A stretch of DNA of 64,000 bases, from NCBI RefSeq assembly GCF_016714275.1, contig NZ_JADJNP010000001.1:1488001-1552000 (forward strand), in the 5' to 3' direction. This stretch comes from Tessaracoccus sp. (GTDB lineage Bacteria; Actinomycetota; Actinomycetes; Propionibacteriales; Propionibacteriaceae). The notes below the pieces were generated by a model, which was given only the letters and a program-made list of their open reading frames with translations, had not been told where the DNA came from and made no database searches. The position numbers and the translations under genes are program-made. Shown in pieces: positions 52,173 to 61,271 of this stretch (position 1 is the first letter of the stretch; the number at the start of each line of letters is the position of its first letter).

Positions 52173-52829
52173 ATGTCGAACAAAGTGGATCGAGACGTGC
52201 GCCCGACCGGCTTGAAAAGGGAGCCGCACGCCGTCGAATGGCGCTTCGATGACCCTGCCGCCCGACACGCCGAGACCACCGCTTACCAGGCGCAACTCGC
52301 AGACTTCCGCCGCCGCGGCCGGTACGCCTTCCTCGTGCGTGTGTCCACCACCGTGCTGGCCATCCTGCTGCTCGCGATCGGTGTCGCGCTGACGCTCGGC
52401 TCCATGACGTCCATGCCCGGGTCGTTCCTCGCGCAGCGCTACGTGCCAGGCGCCGACGGCTCCATCACCATCCTGCGCGACGGCAACTACGCACTGACCA
52501 ATGAGGCCAAGACGTTGCCCGTCTGCTCCATCACGGACCTCGACGGCGTCGACATCCCCCAGCGTCCGATCTCCCTGCCGGGCAACCCACCGATGGAGGC
52601 CAGCCTCTTCCACGTCTCCGAGGGAGGCTACCGGGTTTTCTGTGAGGGTGGAAACGACGGGGTGACCGCCTTCGCCCACGAGTCGCTCGACATCGTGCAG
52701 AACCGCCTGCTGGGCTTGGCGCTCCAGGCGCTCCCGTTCCTGGTCGTCGGCCTGGTATCCTACTTCGCCGGCACGTACGCCGCCGCTCGCATTCACCCGG
52801 AGTCGTCCCGCCCCGTCGTCCCCAGCTGA
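52173..52829 (+). CDS. Hypothetical membrane protein
   Basis: A 218-residue protein with a charged N-terminal cytoplasmic part, a membrane segment at about residues 57-78 (TTVLAILLLAIGVALTLGS), a ~100-residue external region with two Cys (PVCSITD, VFCEGG) and a second membrane segment near residues 184-202. I recognise no family. The topology suggests both termini are inside. It is divergent from uvrC and converges on uvrA. Start by TAGGCT-6-ATG, so probably leaderless. Confidence 0.7.
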   Translation: MSNKVDRDVRPTGLKREPHAVEWRFDDPAARHAETTAYQAQLADFRRRGRYAFLVRVSTTVLAILLLAIGVALTLGSMTSMPGSFLAQRYVPGADGSITILRDGNYALTNEAKTLPVCSITDLDGVDIPQRPISLPGNPPMEASLFHVSEGGYRVFCEGGNDGVTAFAHESLDIVQNRLLGLALQALPFLVVGLVSYFAGTYAAARIHPESSRPVVPS

Positions 52830-52832
52830 CTG

Positions 52833-55676
52833 CTACAACAGCGGGCGGAGGAACTGGCCGGTCGCGGAGGTCTCCGTCCCCGCGATCTGTTCAGGGGTGC
52901 CCTTCGCGACGACGGTGCCGCCGCGAGAGCCACCGTCGGGGCCCATGTCGATGATCCAGTCCGCGGACTTGATGACGTCCAGGTTGTGCTCGATGGTGAC
53001 GACGGTGTTGCCCGCGTCGACGAGGCGTTGCAGCACCGCGAGCAGACGCCTGATGTCCTCGAAGTGCAGGCCTGTCGTCGGCTCGTCGAGCACGTAGAGC
53101 GTGCGGCCCGTCGAGCGCTTCTGCAGCTCAGCAGACAGCTTCACGCGCTGCGCCTCCCCGCCGGAAAGCGTCGTCGCCGGCTGCCCGAGCCGCACGTAGC
53201 CCAAGCCGACCTCCGTCAGCGTCCGCAGGAAGCGTGCGATGGCCGGAATCGACTCGAAGAACTCGACGGCCTCGCTGATGGGCATGTCCAGCACCTCCGC
53301 GATGGTCTTGCCCTTGTAGTGCACCTGGAGCGTCTCGCGGTTGTAGCGCGCGCCGTGGCACACCTCGCACGGCACGTAGACGTCCGGGAGGAAGTTCATC
53401 TCGATCTTGATGGTGCCGTCGCCCATGCAGTTCTCGCAGCGCCCGCCCTTGACGTTGAACGAGAACCTCCCGGGCATGTAGCCGCGGACCTTCGCCTCGG
53501 GCGTCTGCGCGAACAGCGCGCGGATCTTGTCGAACACGCCGGTGTAGGTGGCGGGGTTGGAGCGCGGAGTGCGGCCGATCGGGGACTGGTCGACCTGGAT
53601 CACCTTGTCGATGTTGTCCAAGCCCTCCAACACCTTGTGGCGACCGGGAACGGCCTTCGAGCCGTAGATCGCCTTGGCCGCCGCGGTGTAGAGGATGGAG
53701 TTCACCAGCGACGACTTGCCCGACCCGGACACGCCCGTCACAGCGATGAACGTGCCCAGCGGGAACGCGACGTCGATGCCGCGCAGGTTGTGCTCGCGCG
53801 CCCCCTTCACGACGATGCGGCTCCCGTTGCCCGGACGCCGGATGGCCGGGACGGGGATCTCGAGCCGCCCGGAGAGGTAAGCGCCGGTCTTCGACTCGGG
53901 ATTAGCCAGCAACTCCGAGACGGGCCCGGAGACGACGACCTCGCCGCCGCCCTCGCCTGCGCCCGGGCCGATGTCGACGGCCCAGTCGGCCGCGCGGATC
54001 GTGTCCTCGTCGTGCTCGACGACGATCAGGGTGTTACCCAGGTCGCGGAGCCGGTGCAGCGTCTCGATCAGGCGCAGGTTGTCGCGCTGGTGCAGACCGA
54101 TCGACGGCTCATCGAGGACGTACAGCACCCCGACGAGGCCGGAGCCGATCTGCGTCGCCAAACGGATCCGCTGCGCCTCGCCTCCGGAGAGCGTGCCGGA
54201 GGCCCGCGAGAGCGTCAGGTAGTCAAGACCGACGTCGAGCAGGAACTTCAGCCGCAGGTTGATCTCCTTGATCAGCCGCGCCGCGATCGCCGCCTCACGC
54301 TCGGTGAGCTGGAGGCCGCGGAGGAAGTCGGCCGCCTCGCCGATCGACATGTCGGACAGCTCGGCGATCGTGCGGTCGGCGACGGTCACGGCCAGCGACG
54401 ACGGCTTGAGCCGCGTGCCCTTGCACGCCGGGCAGGCGACCTCGCGCATGTAGCCGCCCCAGCGGTCGCGCGCCGAGTCGGTCTCCGCCTCGTCGTAGCG
54501 GCGCCGGATGAACGGGATGACGCCCTCGTAGCGCTGCGAGAACGAGCGCACGCGGCCGAACCTGTTTCGATAGCTGACGACGACGTTCCCCTTCGCGCCG
54601 TGCAGCAGCGTGGCGCGTGCGGCGACGGGGAGCTTCCGCCACGGTGTCGATGTCGCGAAGCCATGCTCCTCGGCGAGCGAGCCCAACACGTGCGCATAGT
54701 GCGCCTTGACGGTGGGCGCGGTCCAGGGCGCAATCGCGCCGTCGTCGAGCGAGAGGTCCTCGTTGGGGATGATCAGCTCGGGGTCGGGGTCGAGCAGGGT
54801 GCCGAGACCAGAGCACTCGGGGCAGGCGCCCCAGGGGCCGTTGAACGAGAACTGGCGCGGCTCGAGCTCGTCGATGTTGACGTCGTGCTCGTTGGGGCAG
54901 CCCATCTTCTCGGAGAAGCGGCGCTCGCGCTCGGGGTCGTCGGCGGGGAGGTCGACCCAGTCGATGGTGACGACGCCGGACGCGAGGCCCAGCGCGGTCT
55001 CGATGGACTCGGTGATGCGCTGCTTGGCGTTCGGCCGGACGACGGCGCGGTCGACGACGACCTCGATGTCGTGTTTGCGGTTCTTGTCGATCGACGGCAG
55101 CTCGGTCAGCGGGTAGGTGGCCTTGTCGATGCGGACGCGGCTGTAACCGTCGGCGATGAGCTGCCGGAACAGCTCGGCGTGCTCGCCCTTCCTGCCCCGG
55201 ACCAGCGGCGCGAGGATCTGGAAGCGCGTGCCCTCTTCCTCGGACATCAGCCGGTCGACGATCTGCTGCGGCGTCTGCCGCCCGATCACGGCGCCGCACA
55301 CTTCACAGTGCGGCACGCCGATGCGTGCGTACAGGAGGCGGAGGTAGTCGTAGACCTCGGTGATGGTGCCGACGGTGGACCGCGGGTTACGGCTTGTCGA
55401 CTTCTGATCGATCGACACGGCCGGCGAGAGGCCCTCGATGAAGTCGACGTCGGGCTTGTCCATCTGCCCGAGGAACATGCGCGCATAGGCGGAAAGCGAC
55501 TCGACGTAGCGGCGCTGCCCCTCCGCGAAGATCGTGTCGAACGCCAAGGAGGACTTGCCCGAACCGCTGAGCCCCGTGAAGACGATCAGCGCGTCCCTGG
55601 GCAGGTCGAGGGAGACGTTCTTCAGGTTATGTACGCGTGCTCCGCGCACGATCAGCCGATCATTCACGCCCGCCAT
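52833..55676 (-). CDS. uvrA: Excinuclease ABC subunit UvrA
   Basis: A 947-residue damage-recognition ATPase with two ABC domains. Walker A motifs are GLSGSGKSS and GVSGSGKSS, and signatures are TLSGGEAQRIRLA and TLSGGEAQRVKLS. Zinc-binding CxxC pairs occur in CEVCGAVIG, CPECSG and CENCMGDG. Length is normal. It lies between the unknown membrane gene and the DinB-like gene, and works with UvrB and UvrC encoded nearby. Confidence 0.97.
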   Translation of the reverse strand: MAGVNDRLIVRGARVHNLKNVSLDLPRDALIVFTGLSGSGKSSLAFDTIFAEGQRRYVESLSAYARMFLGQMDKPDVDFIEGLSPAVSIDQKSTSRNPRSTVGTITEVYDYLRLLYARIGVPHCEVCGAVIGRQTPQQIVDRLMSEEEGTRFQILAPLVRGRKGEHAELFRQLIADGYSRVRIDKATYPLTELPSIDKNRKHDIEVVVDRAVVRPNAKQRITESIETALGLASGVVTIDWVDLPADDPERERRFSEKMGCPNEHDVNIDELEPRQFSFNGPWGACPECSGLGTLLDPDPELIIPNEDLSLDDGAIAPWTAPTVKAHYAHVLGSLAEEHGFATSTPWRKLPVAARATLLHGAKGNVVVSYRNRFGRVRSFSQRYEGVIPFIRRRYDEAETDSARDRWGGYMREVACPACKGTRLKPSSLAVTVADRTIAELSDMSIGEAADFLRGLQLTEREAAIAARLIKEINLRLKFLLDVGLDYLTLSRASGTLSGGEAQRIRLATQIGSGLVGVLYVLDEPSIGLHQRDNLRLIETLHRLRDLGNTLIVVEHDEDTIRAADWAVDIGPGAGEGGGEVVVSGPVSELLANPESKTGAYLSGRLEIPVPAIRRPGNGSRIVVKGAREHNLRGIDVAFPLGTFIAVTGVSGSGKSSLVNSILYTAAAKAIYGSKAVPGRHKVLEGLDNIDKVIQVDQSPIGRTPRSNPATYTGVFDKIRALFAQTPEAKVRGYMPGRFSFNVKGGRCENCMGDGTIKIEMNFLPDVYVPCEVCHGARYNRETLQVHYKGKTIAEVLDMPISEAVEFFESIPAIARFLRTLTEVGLGYVRLGQPATTLSGGEAQRVKLSAELQKRSTGRTLYVLDEPTTGLHFEDIRRLLAVLQRLVDAGNTVVTIEHNLDVIKSADWIIDMGPDGGSRGGTVVAKGTPEQIAGTETSATGQFLRPLL

Positions 55677-55689
55677 GGTACGGGTTTGC

Positions 55690-55695
55690 TAACTT
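55690..55695 (+). promoter_or_regulatory. Leaderless-type -10 box (TAACTT) for the maleylpyruvate-isomerase-like gene
   Basis: TAACTT ends 7 bases before the ATG at 55703; no ribosome-binding site is visible. Confidence 0.4.
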
Positions 55696-55702
55696 TGGCC
55701 CC

Positions 55703-56389
55703 ATGCCGAAACTTCGTGCGCCGTTTTCCGCGGTCCTTGACGCGGTGCGCGAGCACACCTCGATGCTCCTGGGCACGACGATCGGCTACTCCGCCGACGA
55801 CTGGGCCGAACCCACAGCGCTTACCGGATGGACGCGCAGCCACGTCGCCGCGCACCTCGCCGACGGCGCCCGCGGCATGATTCGCGTGATCGACGGCCTG
55901 CACGCCGGGACCCCGCTGCGCATGTACGAGTCCGAGGAGTCGCGCCGCCGCTCGATGGAGCTAGGGGCCCTTGGCAGCGGGCTTGAGCTGCAGATCGGCC
56001 TCGACACCAGCGCGAGCGAGTTGCAGAGCAAGCTGGCCGGGCTTGAGGACGACGACCAGCAGGTCGAACTGCGTTCCGGCTACCGGGTGTCGGCCTCCAC
56101 CATCCCGCTCGCCCGCCTCAGCGAGGTCGTCCTGCATCACATCGACCTCGGCTGGCGGCTCTCCGACGACGACCTGGCCCCGGGCATCGCCCGCGCACTG
56201 CTGAAGTTCCAGGTCTGGCGCATCGGCGCCCACCCCGACATCCCGCCCACGCTCTTGGTGGCGGACGAAGGCTACGAGGGGACCGTCGGCCCCGACGGCG
56301 ACCGCGAGACCCTTCGCGGCCCGGCCGCGGACCTCACGGCCTGGCTCGCCCGCGGCGTCGAGTCGGACCGGCTGATCCGGGAGTCCTGA
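55703..56389 (+). CDS. Maleylpyruvate isomerase family mycothiol-dependent enzyme
   Basis: A 228-residue protein. The N-terminal DinB-like metal-binding four-helix domain shows LTGWTRSHVAAHLADGARGM with the first metal His, and a later His in LHHIDLGW. The C-terminal domain is shorter. Members use mycothiol as cofactor or act as thiol S-transferases; the substrate is unknown. It is divergent from uvrA and starts after a TAACTT box, likely leaderless. Confidence 0.85.
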   Translation: MPKLRAPFSAVLDAVREHTSMLLGTTIGYSADDWAEPTALTGWTRSHVAAHLADGARGMIRVIDGLHAGTPLRMYESEESRRRSMELGALGSGLELQIGLDTSASELQSKLAGLEDDDQQVELRSGYRVSASTIPLARLSEVVLHHIDLGWRLSDDDLAPGIARALLKFQVWRIGAHPDIPPTLLVADEGYEGTVGPDGDRETLRGPAADLTAWLARGVESDRLIRES

Positions 56390-56429
56390 CCCGGCGGGTG
56401 CGCGTCACCCAGGTCGCGCAGCGACCTCG

Positions 56430-57077
56430 CTATCGATCACCCATCCCGCGCTGACCTGCTGCCCCCTCGGCGAGGACCTGTTCCTCGGCCTTTCCTGCCT
56501 GAAGGGACTTGATATCGGCCAGCGGAACGCGGGCGGGCAAGCCCGGGGCCTCCTCGTCGATCCGGTAGAAGACGCCATCCTCAACCTCTGCGAACGCCCC
56601 CGAGGGCCCGCCGATCTGGACGTACGCGCCGTCGGGGTGCGGATCGTTGACGCCGTAGGCCATGGGCTGCAGGAACATCACGAAGGACCATCCAGTGGCC
56701 AATGCCGGGTCGCCCTCCACATCGGTGCCAACGGCGTCGTAGACGAGGAACTCCGTTCCCTGATCGGATCCCACGCTCAACTCGCCGGAGATGAGGCGCG
56801 TCAGCGTGACCGTGACGAGGCGATGCTTGCTGTCCGAGTAGGGCCCCGTCCTCCACCTGTCCCCGGTGACCTTCACCACGACGATCGCCGTCGAGTCCTC
56901 GGCGAGCTCACTCAAGGATCCGTACCGCCAGACCCGTAAGGCCTGGGACGTGACCTTCGGGGCGACGCGCTTCTCGGGCGCGCAGCCGCCAACCATGAAC
57001 GTCCCCGCGACCGCCGCCCCCGCCCCGAGCACCGCGCGACGAGACATCGGGCCCGACAAAAGGGATGAATCGTGCAT
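56430..57077 (-). CDS. Putative Tat-exported lipoprotein
   Basis: A 215-residue protein. The N terminus MSRRAVLGAGAAVAGTF (with twin arginines at 13-14 of the longer form) ends in V-G-G-C, Cys32, so it may leave by the Tat pathway and be lipidated. I keep ATG 57077, which has TAGGTT 5 bases upstream; ATG 57047 is an alternative. The mature part shows no recognised domain (TAIVVVKVTGDRW, LVTVTLTRLISGEL). It is divergent from uvrB. Confidence 0.72.
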   Translation of the reverse strand: MHDSSLLSGPMSRRAVLGAGAAVAGTFMVGGCAPEKRVAPKVTSQALRVWRYGSLSELAEDSTAIVVVKVTGDRWRTGPYSDSKHRLVTVTLTRLISGELSVGSDQGTEFLVYDAVGTDVEGDPALATGWSFVMFLQPMAYGVNDPHPDGAYVQIGGPSGAFAEVEDGVFYRIDEEAPGLPARVPLADIKSLQAGKAEEQVLAEGAAGQRGMGDR

Positions 57078-57162
57078 GACTCAACCTAGCACCGCTGCCC
57101 CGAGCTCACCGGCCTCTTGAGCCCGCGTCAGTGAGCGAACGGAAATTGTCGGAGGCCCTCAC

Positions 57163-57168
57163 TAGGCT
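57163..57168 (+). promoter_or_regulatory. Leaderless-type -10 box (TAGGCT) for uvrB
   Basis: TAGGCT ends 6 bases before the ATG at 57175. No ribosome-binding site is present. Confidence 0.5.
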
Positions 57169-57174
57169 GGTGGA

Positions 57175-59238
57175 ATGCGACCGATCGAGGAACTCCAGCG
57201 CCAAGTGGCCCCCTTTGAGGTGATCTCGGACTACACGCCGTCCGGGGACCAGCCCACCGCCATCGCGGACCTGGAACGCCGGCTGAGCGCGGGCGAGAAG
57301 GACGTCGTGCTGCTGGGCGCGACGGGCACGGGAAAGACGGCGACGGTGGCCTGGCTGGCCGAGCGGCTGCAGCGGCCCATGCTCGTCATGCAGCCGAACA
57401 AGACGCTGGCCGCGCAGTTCGCCACGGAGCTGCGCGAACTCATGCCCAACAACGCCATCGAGTACTTCGTCTCCTACTACGACTACTACCAGCCCGAGGC
57501 GTACCTGCCACAGACGGACACCTACATCGAGAAGGACTCTTCGTTGAACGAGGAGGTAGAGCGGATGCGGCACGCGGCCACCAGCTCTCTGCTGACGAGG
57601 CGCGACGTCATCGTCGTCGCGACGGTGTCTGCCATCTACGGCCTCGGCACCCCCGAGGAGTACCTGGAGCAGCGGGTCACGCTGCGCGTCGGTGACCGGT
57701 TCGACCGCGACGCGCTCCTGCGGCACCTCGTCGACATCCAGTACGCGCGCAACGACATCGGCGGCGGCCGCGGCACGTTCCGCGTCAAAGGCGACACCGT
57801 CGAGATCTTCCCCATGTACGAGGAGAACGCGCTGCGGGTGGAGTTCTTCGGCGACGAGATCGAGCGCATCGCCACCATGCACCCGCTCACCGGCACCGTC
57901 ATCCTCGAGGAGCAGGAAGCCTACGTCTTCCCCGCCACGCACTACTCCGCAGGCGCCGAGAGGATGGAGCGCGCCATCGGGGGCATCGAGACAGAGCTGA
58001 CAACGCGGCTGACAGAGTTCGAGGCGCAGGGGAAGCTCCTAGAGGCGCAGCGGCTGCGCATGCGCACCAGCTACGACATCGAGATGATGCGCCAGATCGG
58101 CACCTGCTCCGGCATCGAGAACTACTCACGCCACATCGACGGCCGCCAGGCGCACTCCGCGCCGTCGTGCCTCCTGGACTACTTCCCCGAGGACTTCGTG
58201 CTCGTCGTCGACGAATCGCACGTGTCCATCCCGCAGATCGGCGGCATGTACGAGGGCGACGCCTCCCGTAAGCGGACGCTGGTGGAGCACGGGTTCCGGC
58301 TACCCAGCGCCATGGACAACCGGCCGCTGAAGTTCGACGAGTTCGTCGAGCGCATCGGCCAGACCGTCTACCTGTCCGCGACACCGGGCCCATACGAGAT
58401 GGAGCGGGCCACCGGCATCGTCGAGCAGATCATTCGCCCGACAGGCCTCGTCGACCCCGAGGTGATCCTCAAGCCCACGAAGGGCCAGATCGACGACCTC
58501 ATGGCGGAGGTGAAGCTGCGCGTGGAGCGCAACGAGCGCGTGCTCGTCACCACGCTGACGAAGAAGATGGCCGAGGACCTGACCGACTACCTGATGGACC
58601 ACGGCATCAAGACGCGCTACCTCCACTCCGACATCGACACCATCCGGCGCATCGAGCTGCTGCGCGAGTTGCGGCTGGGCGAGTACGACGTGTTGGTGGG
58701 CATCAACCTGCTCCGCGAGGGCCTCGACCTGCCGGAGGTGTCGCTTGTCGCCATCCTCGACGCCGACAAGGAGGGCTTCCTACGCTCGGCGCGCTCGCTG
58801 ATCCAGACCATCGGCCGCGCCGCCCGTAACGTCGCAGGCCAGGTCCACATGTACGCGGACAAGATCACGCCATCGATGGAGGCCGCGATCGAGGAGACCA
58901 ACCGCCGCCGCGCCATTCAGGTTGCGTACAACACCGAGAACGGCATCGACCCACAGCCGCTGCGTAAGCGCATCGCCGACGTCACCGAGATGCTGGCCCG
59001 GGAGGACGCGGACACCGATGAGCTGCTGGGCGCCGCCGGCACAGGAAAGCCGGGCCGCGGCAAGGGCCTCGACCCGTCGTCGATGGCCATCGGCGACTTG
59101 CGCCAGCTCATCCAGGACCTGACCGAGCAGATGCACCAGGCGGCATCGGAGCTCCAGTTCGAGGTCGCGGCCCGACACCGCGACGAGATCTCCGACCTGA
59201 AGAAGGAACTCCGCCAGATGATCGAGGCGAACAAGTAG
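57175..59238 (+). CDS. uvrB: Excinuclease ABC subunit UvrB
   Basis: A 687-residue DNA-damage verification helicase. Walker A is ATGTGKTAT, the beta-hairpin region is YYDYYQPEAYLPQTDTYIEK and the Walker B DEAD-like box is VVDESHVSIPQIGG. Motifs V/VI (VGINLLREGLDLPEVS, QTIGRAARN) and the C-terminal UvrC-binding helix (EVAARHRDEISDLKKEL) are intact. The start after TAGGCT looks leaderless. It lies in the same region as uvrA and uvrC, upstream of coaE. Confidence 0.97.
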   Translation: MRPIEELQRQVAPFEVISDYTPSGDQPTAIADLERRLSAGEKDVVLLGATGTGKTATVAWLAERLQRPMLVMQPNKTLAAQFATELRELMPNNAIEYFVSYYDYYQPEAYLPQTDTYIEKDSSLNEEVERMRHAATSSLLTRRDVIVVATVSAIYGLGTPEEYLEQRVTLRVGDRFDRDALLRHLVDIQYARNDIGGGRGTFRVKGDTVEIFPMYEENALRVEFFGDEIERIATMHPLTGTVILEEQEAYVFPATHYSAGAERMERAIGGIETELTTRLTEFEAQGKLLEAQRLRMRTSYDIEMMRQIGTCSGIENYSRHIDGRQAHSAPSCLLDYFPEDFVLVVDESHVSIPQIGGMYEGDASRKRTLVEHGFRLPSAMDNRPLKFDEFVERIGQTVYLSATPGPYEMERATGIVEQIIRPTGLVDPEVILKPTKGQIDDLMAEVKLRVERNERVLVTTLTKKMAEDLTDYLMDHGIKTRYLHSDIDTIRRIELLRELRLGEYDVLVGINLLREGLDLPEVSLVAILDADKEGFLRSARSLIQTIGRAARNVAGQVHMYADKITPSMEAAIEETNRRRAIQVAYNTENGIDPQPLRKRIADVTEMLAREDADTDELLGAAGTGKPGRGKGLDPSSMAIGDLRQLIQDLTEQMHQAASELQFEVAARHRDEISDLKKELRQMIEANK

Positions 59239-59427
59239 CACGGTTAACCTTGGTCACGAACAAGCGAGCGTCGACATGCTGTACGTCTCGTTCGGAATGC
59301 TCATGGCCTCCGCTTCCGATAGACCACGACCGGATCGACGTCGAGCCGCCGCCCGGCACCGTCCAATCCAGCGCAAGCCTCGCCTAGCCTGGGAGGGTCT
59401 CGCAGACCTTCTCATCTTGGAACTTCT

Positions 59428-59471
59428 AAGCAACTCAGGTTGCTTAGTCCTCAATAGGCAACTACAGTTGC
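59428..59471 (+). promoter_or_regulatory. Promoter and twin dyads of the HTH-Clp_N-ABC operon
   Basis: Two inverted repeats: AAGCAAC-TCAG-GTTGCTT (59428-59445) and GCAACT-AC-AGTTGC (59458-59471), about 28 bp apart. They overlap a promoter with -35 TTGCTT (59440-59445), 17-bp spacer and -10 TACAGT (59463-59468). Transcription would begin at or next to the ATG at 59476, a leaderless start. The layout is that of autoregulation by a dimeric repressor. Confidence 0.7.
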
Positions 59472-59475
59472 TTGC

Positions 59476-59712
59476 ATGGCAAAGGAACAACCCGCCCCGA
59501 TCGGCGGCGTCGCCGACGAGCTCGCGGCGGTGCTCGCATTGCGCGAGCTCGTGGAACTCAGGGAGGACGCCGCGGTCGAGCACGCGCTCGCGGAGGGCTG
59601 GACCTGGATACAAGTCGCCGAGGCCCTCGGCGTCACGCGGCAGGCGGTCCACAAGCGCCACTCCCGGCGACTCGCGGCGACCGGCATCCCCTTGAGGAGG
59701 CGAAATGAGTGA
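59476..59712 (+). CDS. Small HTH protein, likely local regulator
   Basis: A 78-residue protein. The HTH reads TWIQVAEALGVTRQAVHKRH at about residues 43-62, preceded by a helical region rich in Glu/Ala. It is short for a DNA-binding regulator but fits a dimeric repressor. The ATG follows a promoter covered by two GCAAC/GTTGC dyads, so it probably represses its own operon. It overlaps the Clp_N gene by 8 bases. The inducing signal is unknown. Confidence 0.82.
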   Translation: MAKEQPAPIGGVADELAAVLALRELVELREDAAVEHALAEGWTWIQVAEALGVTRQAVHKRHSRRLAATGIPLRRRNE

Positions 59713-60208
59713 CCCGTCGGGCCTGCCGGACCTCGGCCAAAGCGCGCGGGCCACGCTCATGGGGGCGGCCGTCGAGGCTCAGCGCCTGGGCCTCGCCACC
59801 ACCGAGGCCGAGCACCTCCTCCTCGCGCTGGCCGCGGAACCACTCACGCCGGCGGGAGCACTCCTCGCCGAGGTTGGCCTCGACCACGCAGGCACCCTCG
59901 CCGCCCTCAAGGCCGAGCGTGCCCACTCACTCAGGGCGGCCGGCGTCGACCCCGCAGCTGCGGAGCACCTCCGGCCGACCCGACTGCCCATCACCAAGGC
60001 CCGGTGGGGGTCGACCCTGCGCGACGTGATCAACCGTGGGGCACATCTGGCCCGCAGCAGCGGCCGACGCGACCCGCGGGCGTTCCGGCAACTCGATCTC
60101 CTGGCAGGCCTGCTCGACCTGGAATACGGCACCGTACCCCGCGCGCTCGCCTACGCCGGCATCGACCGTGAGCGCCTCCTATCCACAGCCCGAGGCCCCG
60201 CCTCCTAA
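59705..60208 (+). CDS. Stand-alone Clp N-terminal domain protein
   Basis: A 167-residue protein made of Clp_N-type repeats (first: LMGAAVEAQRLGLATTEAEHLLLALAAE, second: DVINRGAHLARSSG...FRQLDLLAGLLDLEYGTV). It has no AAA+ ATPase domain. Clp_N repeats bind substrates or adaptors in ClpA/ClpB/ClpC. Here it lies between an HTH gene and an ABC transporter in one operon. It may modulate the regulator or act as a sensor; this is inference. The start overlaps the HTH 3' end. Confidence 0.8.
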   Translation: MSDPSGLPDLGQSARATLMGAAVEAQRLGLATTEAEHLLLALAAEPLTPAGALLAEVGLDHAGTLAALKAERAHSLRAAGVDPAAAEHLRPTRLPITKARWGSTLRDVINRGAHLARSSGRRDPRAFRQLDLLAGLLDLEYGTVPRALAYAGIDRERLLSTARGPAS

Positions 60209-60297
60209 GCCCCGCACCACGACTCTCCCGCGGACGCCCACACGGGCGGTCCGCTCCCCATCGCGCTCTAACGGGCGCGCCTGAAAGGAACTCGACC

Positions 60298-61179
60298 ATG
60301 CATTCTCACTCCACGCCGTGGGCGATCGAGGCCGACAGCCTCGTCAAGCTCTTCGGCACCAACCGAGCCGTCGACGGCGTCGACCTCCGCGTCGCCGAGG
60401 GCAGCGTCTACGGCGTCCTCGGCCCCAACGGGGCAGGCAAGACCACCACCCTCTCCATGCTCGCCACCCTCCTCAAACCCGACGGCGGCAGCGCCCGCGT
60501 CTTCGGCCACGACATCGTCCGCGAGTCCCACCAGGTCCGCCAGCTGGTCGGCGTCACCGGCCAGTACGCGAGCGTCGACGAGAAGCTCTCCGCCACCGAG
60601 AACCTCGTCATCTTCGGCCGGCTGCTCGGGCTGAGCACCCGCGCGGCGCGCGCCAAGTCCGACGAACTCCTGGAGAGCTTCGCCCTAACAGAGGCCGCCC
60701 GTAAGCCCCTCTCCCAGTTCTCCGGCGGCATGCGCCGCCGACTCGATCTCGCGGCCTCGCTCATCGCGCAACCCCCTCTGCTCTTCCTGGACGAACCCAC
60801 CACAGGCTTGGACCCACGCACGCGTGGCCAGATGTGGAACACCATCCGCGCGCTGGTCGCTACCGGCTCGACGGTGCTACTCACCACGCAGTACCTCGAT
60901 GAGGCGGACCAGCTCGCCGACAGGATCGCCGTCATCGACCGTGGGCGCGTCGTAGCCGAGGGCACCTCCGACGAACTGAAGTCGTCGGTGGGCACCTCGA
61001 CGCTCCAGCTCGCCCTTGCCTCGGCGACCGACGCGCCGGGTGCCGCCGAGATTGTCGAAGCCGTCCTCGGCACGCGCCCCACGCTCTCTCCCGAGGCGGC
61101 CAAGGTGACGGCCCCCATGGCCGACGCCGACCGTGTCACCGACCTGCTCATCGCGCTCCGGGATAGAGGCTCCACCTGA
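60298..61179 (+). CDS. DrrA-like daunorubicin-resistance ABC ATPase, C-terminal tail frameshifted
   Basis: A 293-residue ATPase. Walker A is GPNGAGKTT, signature QFSGGMRRRLDLAASL, Walker B LLFLDEPTTGLD and the switch region STVLLTTQYLDEADQLAD. The frame stops at 61179, but the next frame (61173-61271) continues the expected tail HLIGLSVQQPTLDEVFLAIT up to a TGA that overlaps the permease ATG. A one-base deletion near 61170 removes the C-terminal ~32 residues. All ATPase motifs are still present. It works with the DrrB-like permease. Confidence 0.85.
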   Translation: MHSHSTPWAIEADSLVKLFGTNRAVDGVDLRVAEGSVYGVLGPNGAGKTTTLSMLATLLKPDGGSARVFGHDIVRESHQVRQLVGVTGQYASVDEKLSATENLVIFGRLLGLSTRAARAKSDELLESFALTEAARKPLSQFSGGMRRRLDLAASLIAQPPLLFLDEPTTGLDPRTRGQMWNTIRALVATGSTVLLTTQYLDEADQLADRIAVIDRGRVVAEGTSDELKSSVGTSTLQLALASATDAPGAAEIVEAVLGTRPTLSPEAAKVTAPMADADRVTDLLIALRDRGST

Positions 61180-61271
61180 TCGGGCTGAGCGTCCAGCAGC
61201 CCACACTCGACGAGGTCTTCCTCGCCATCACCGGCGCACCCGCCAACACCGCAGAGGAGGTCGCGGCATGA
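61173..61271 (+). pseudogene. Out-of-frame C-terminal tail of the DrrA-like ATPase
   Basis: Thirty-two codons in the -1 frame encode LSVQQPTLDEVFLAITGAPA, the conserved DrrA-family end, then TGA overlapping ATGA at 61268. It belongs to the preceding gene by family comparison. Confidence 0.75.

Noticed and set aside
52986..55880. A 964-codon open frame antisense to uvrA
   Set aside because: It is a high-GC shadow frame; its sequence is Arg/Asp/Val-rich without domains, while the opposite strand encodes a complete UvrA.
61160..61185. Programmed ribosomal frameshift in the DrrA-like gene
   Set aside because: No heptameric slippery site or downstream structure is obvious; a simple one-base deletion is more likely.
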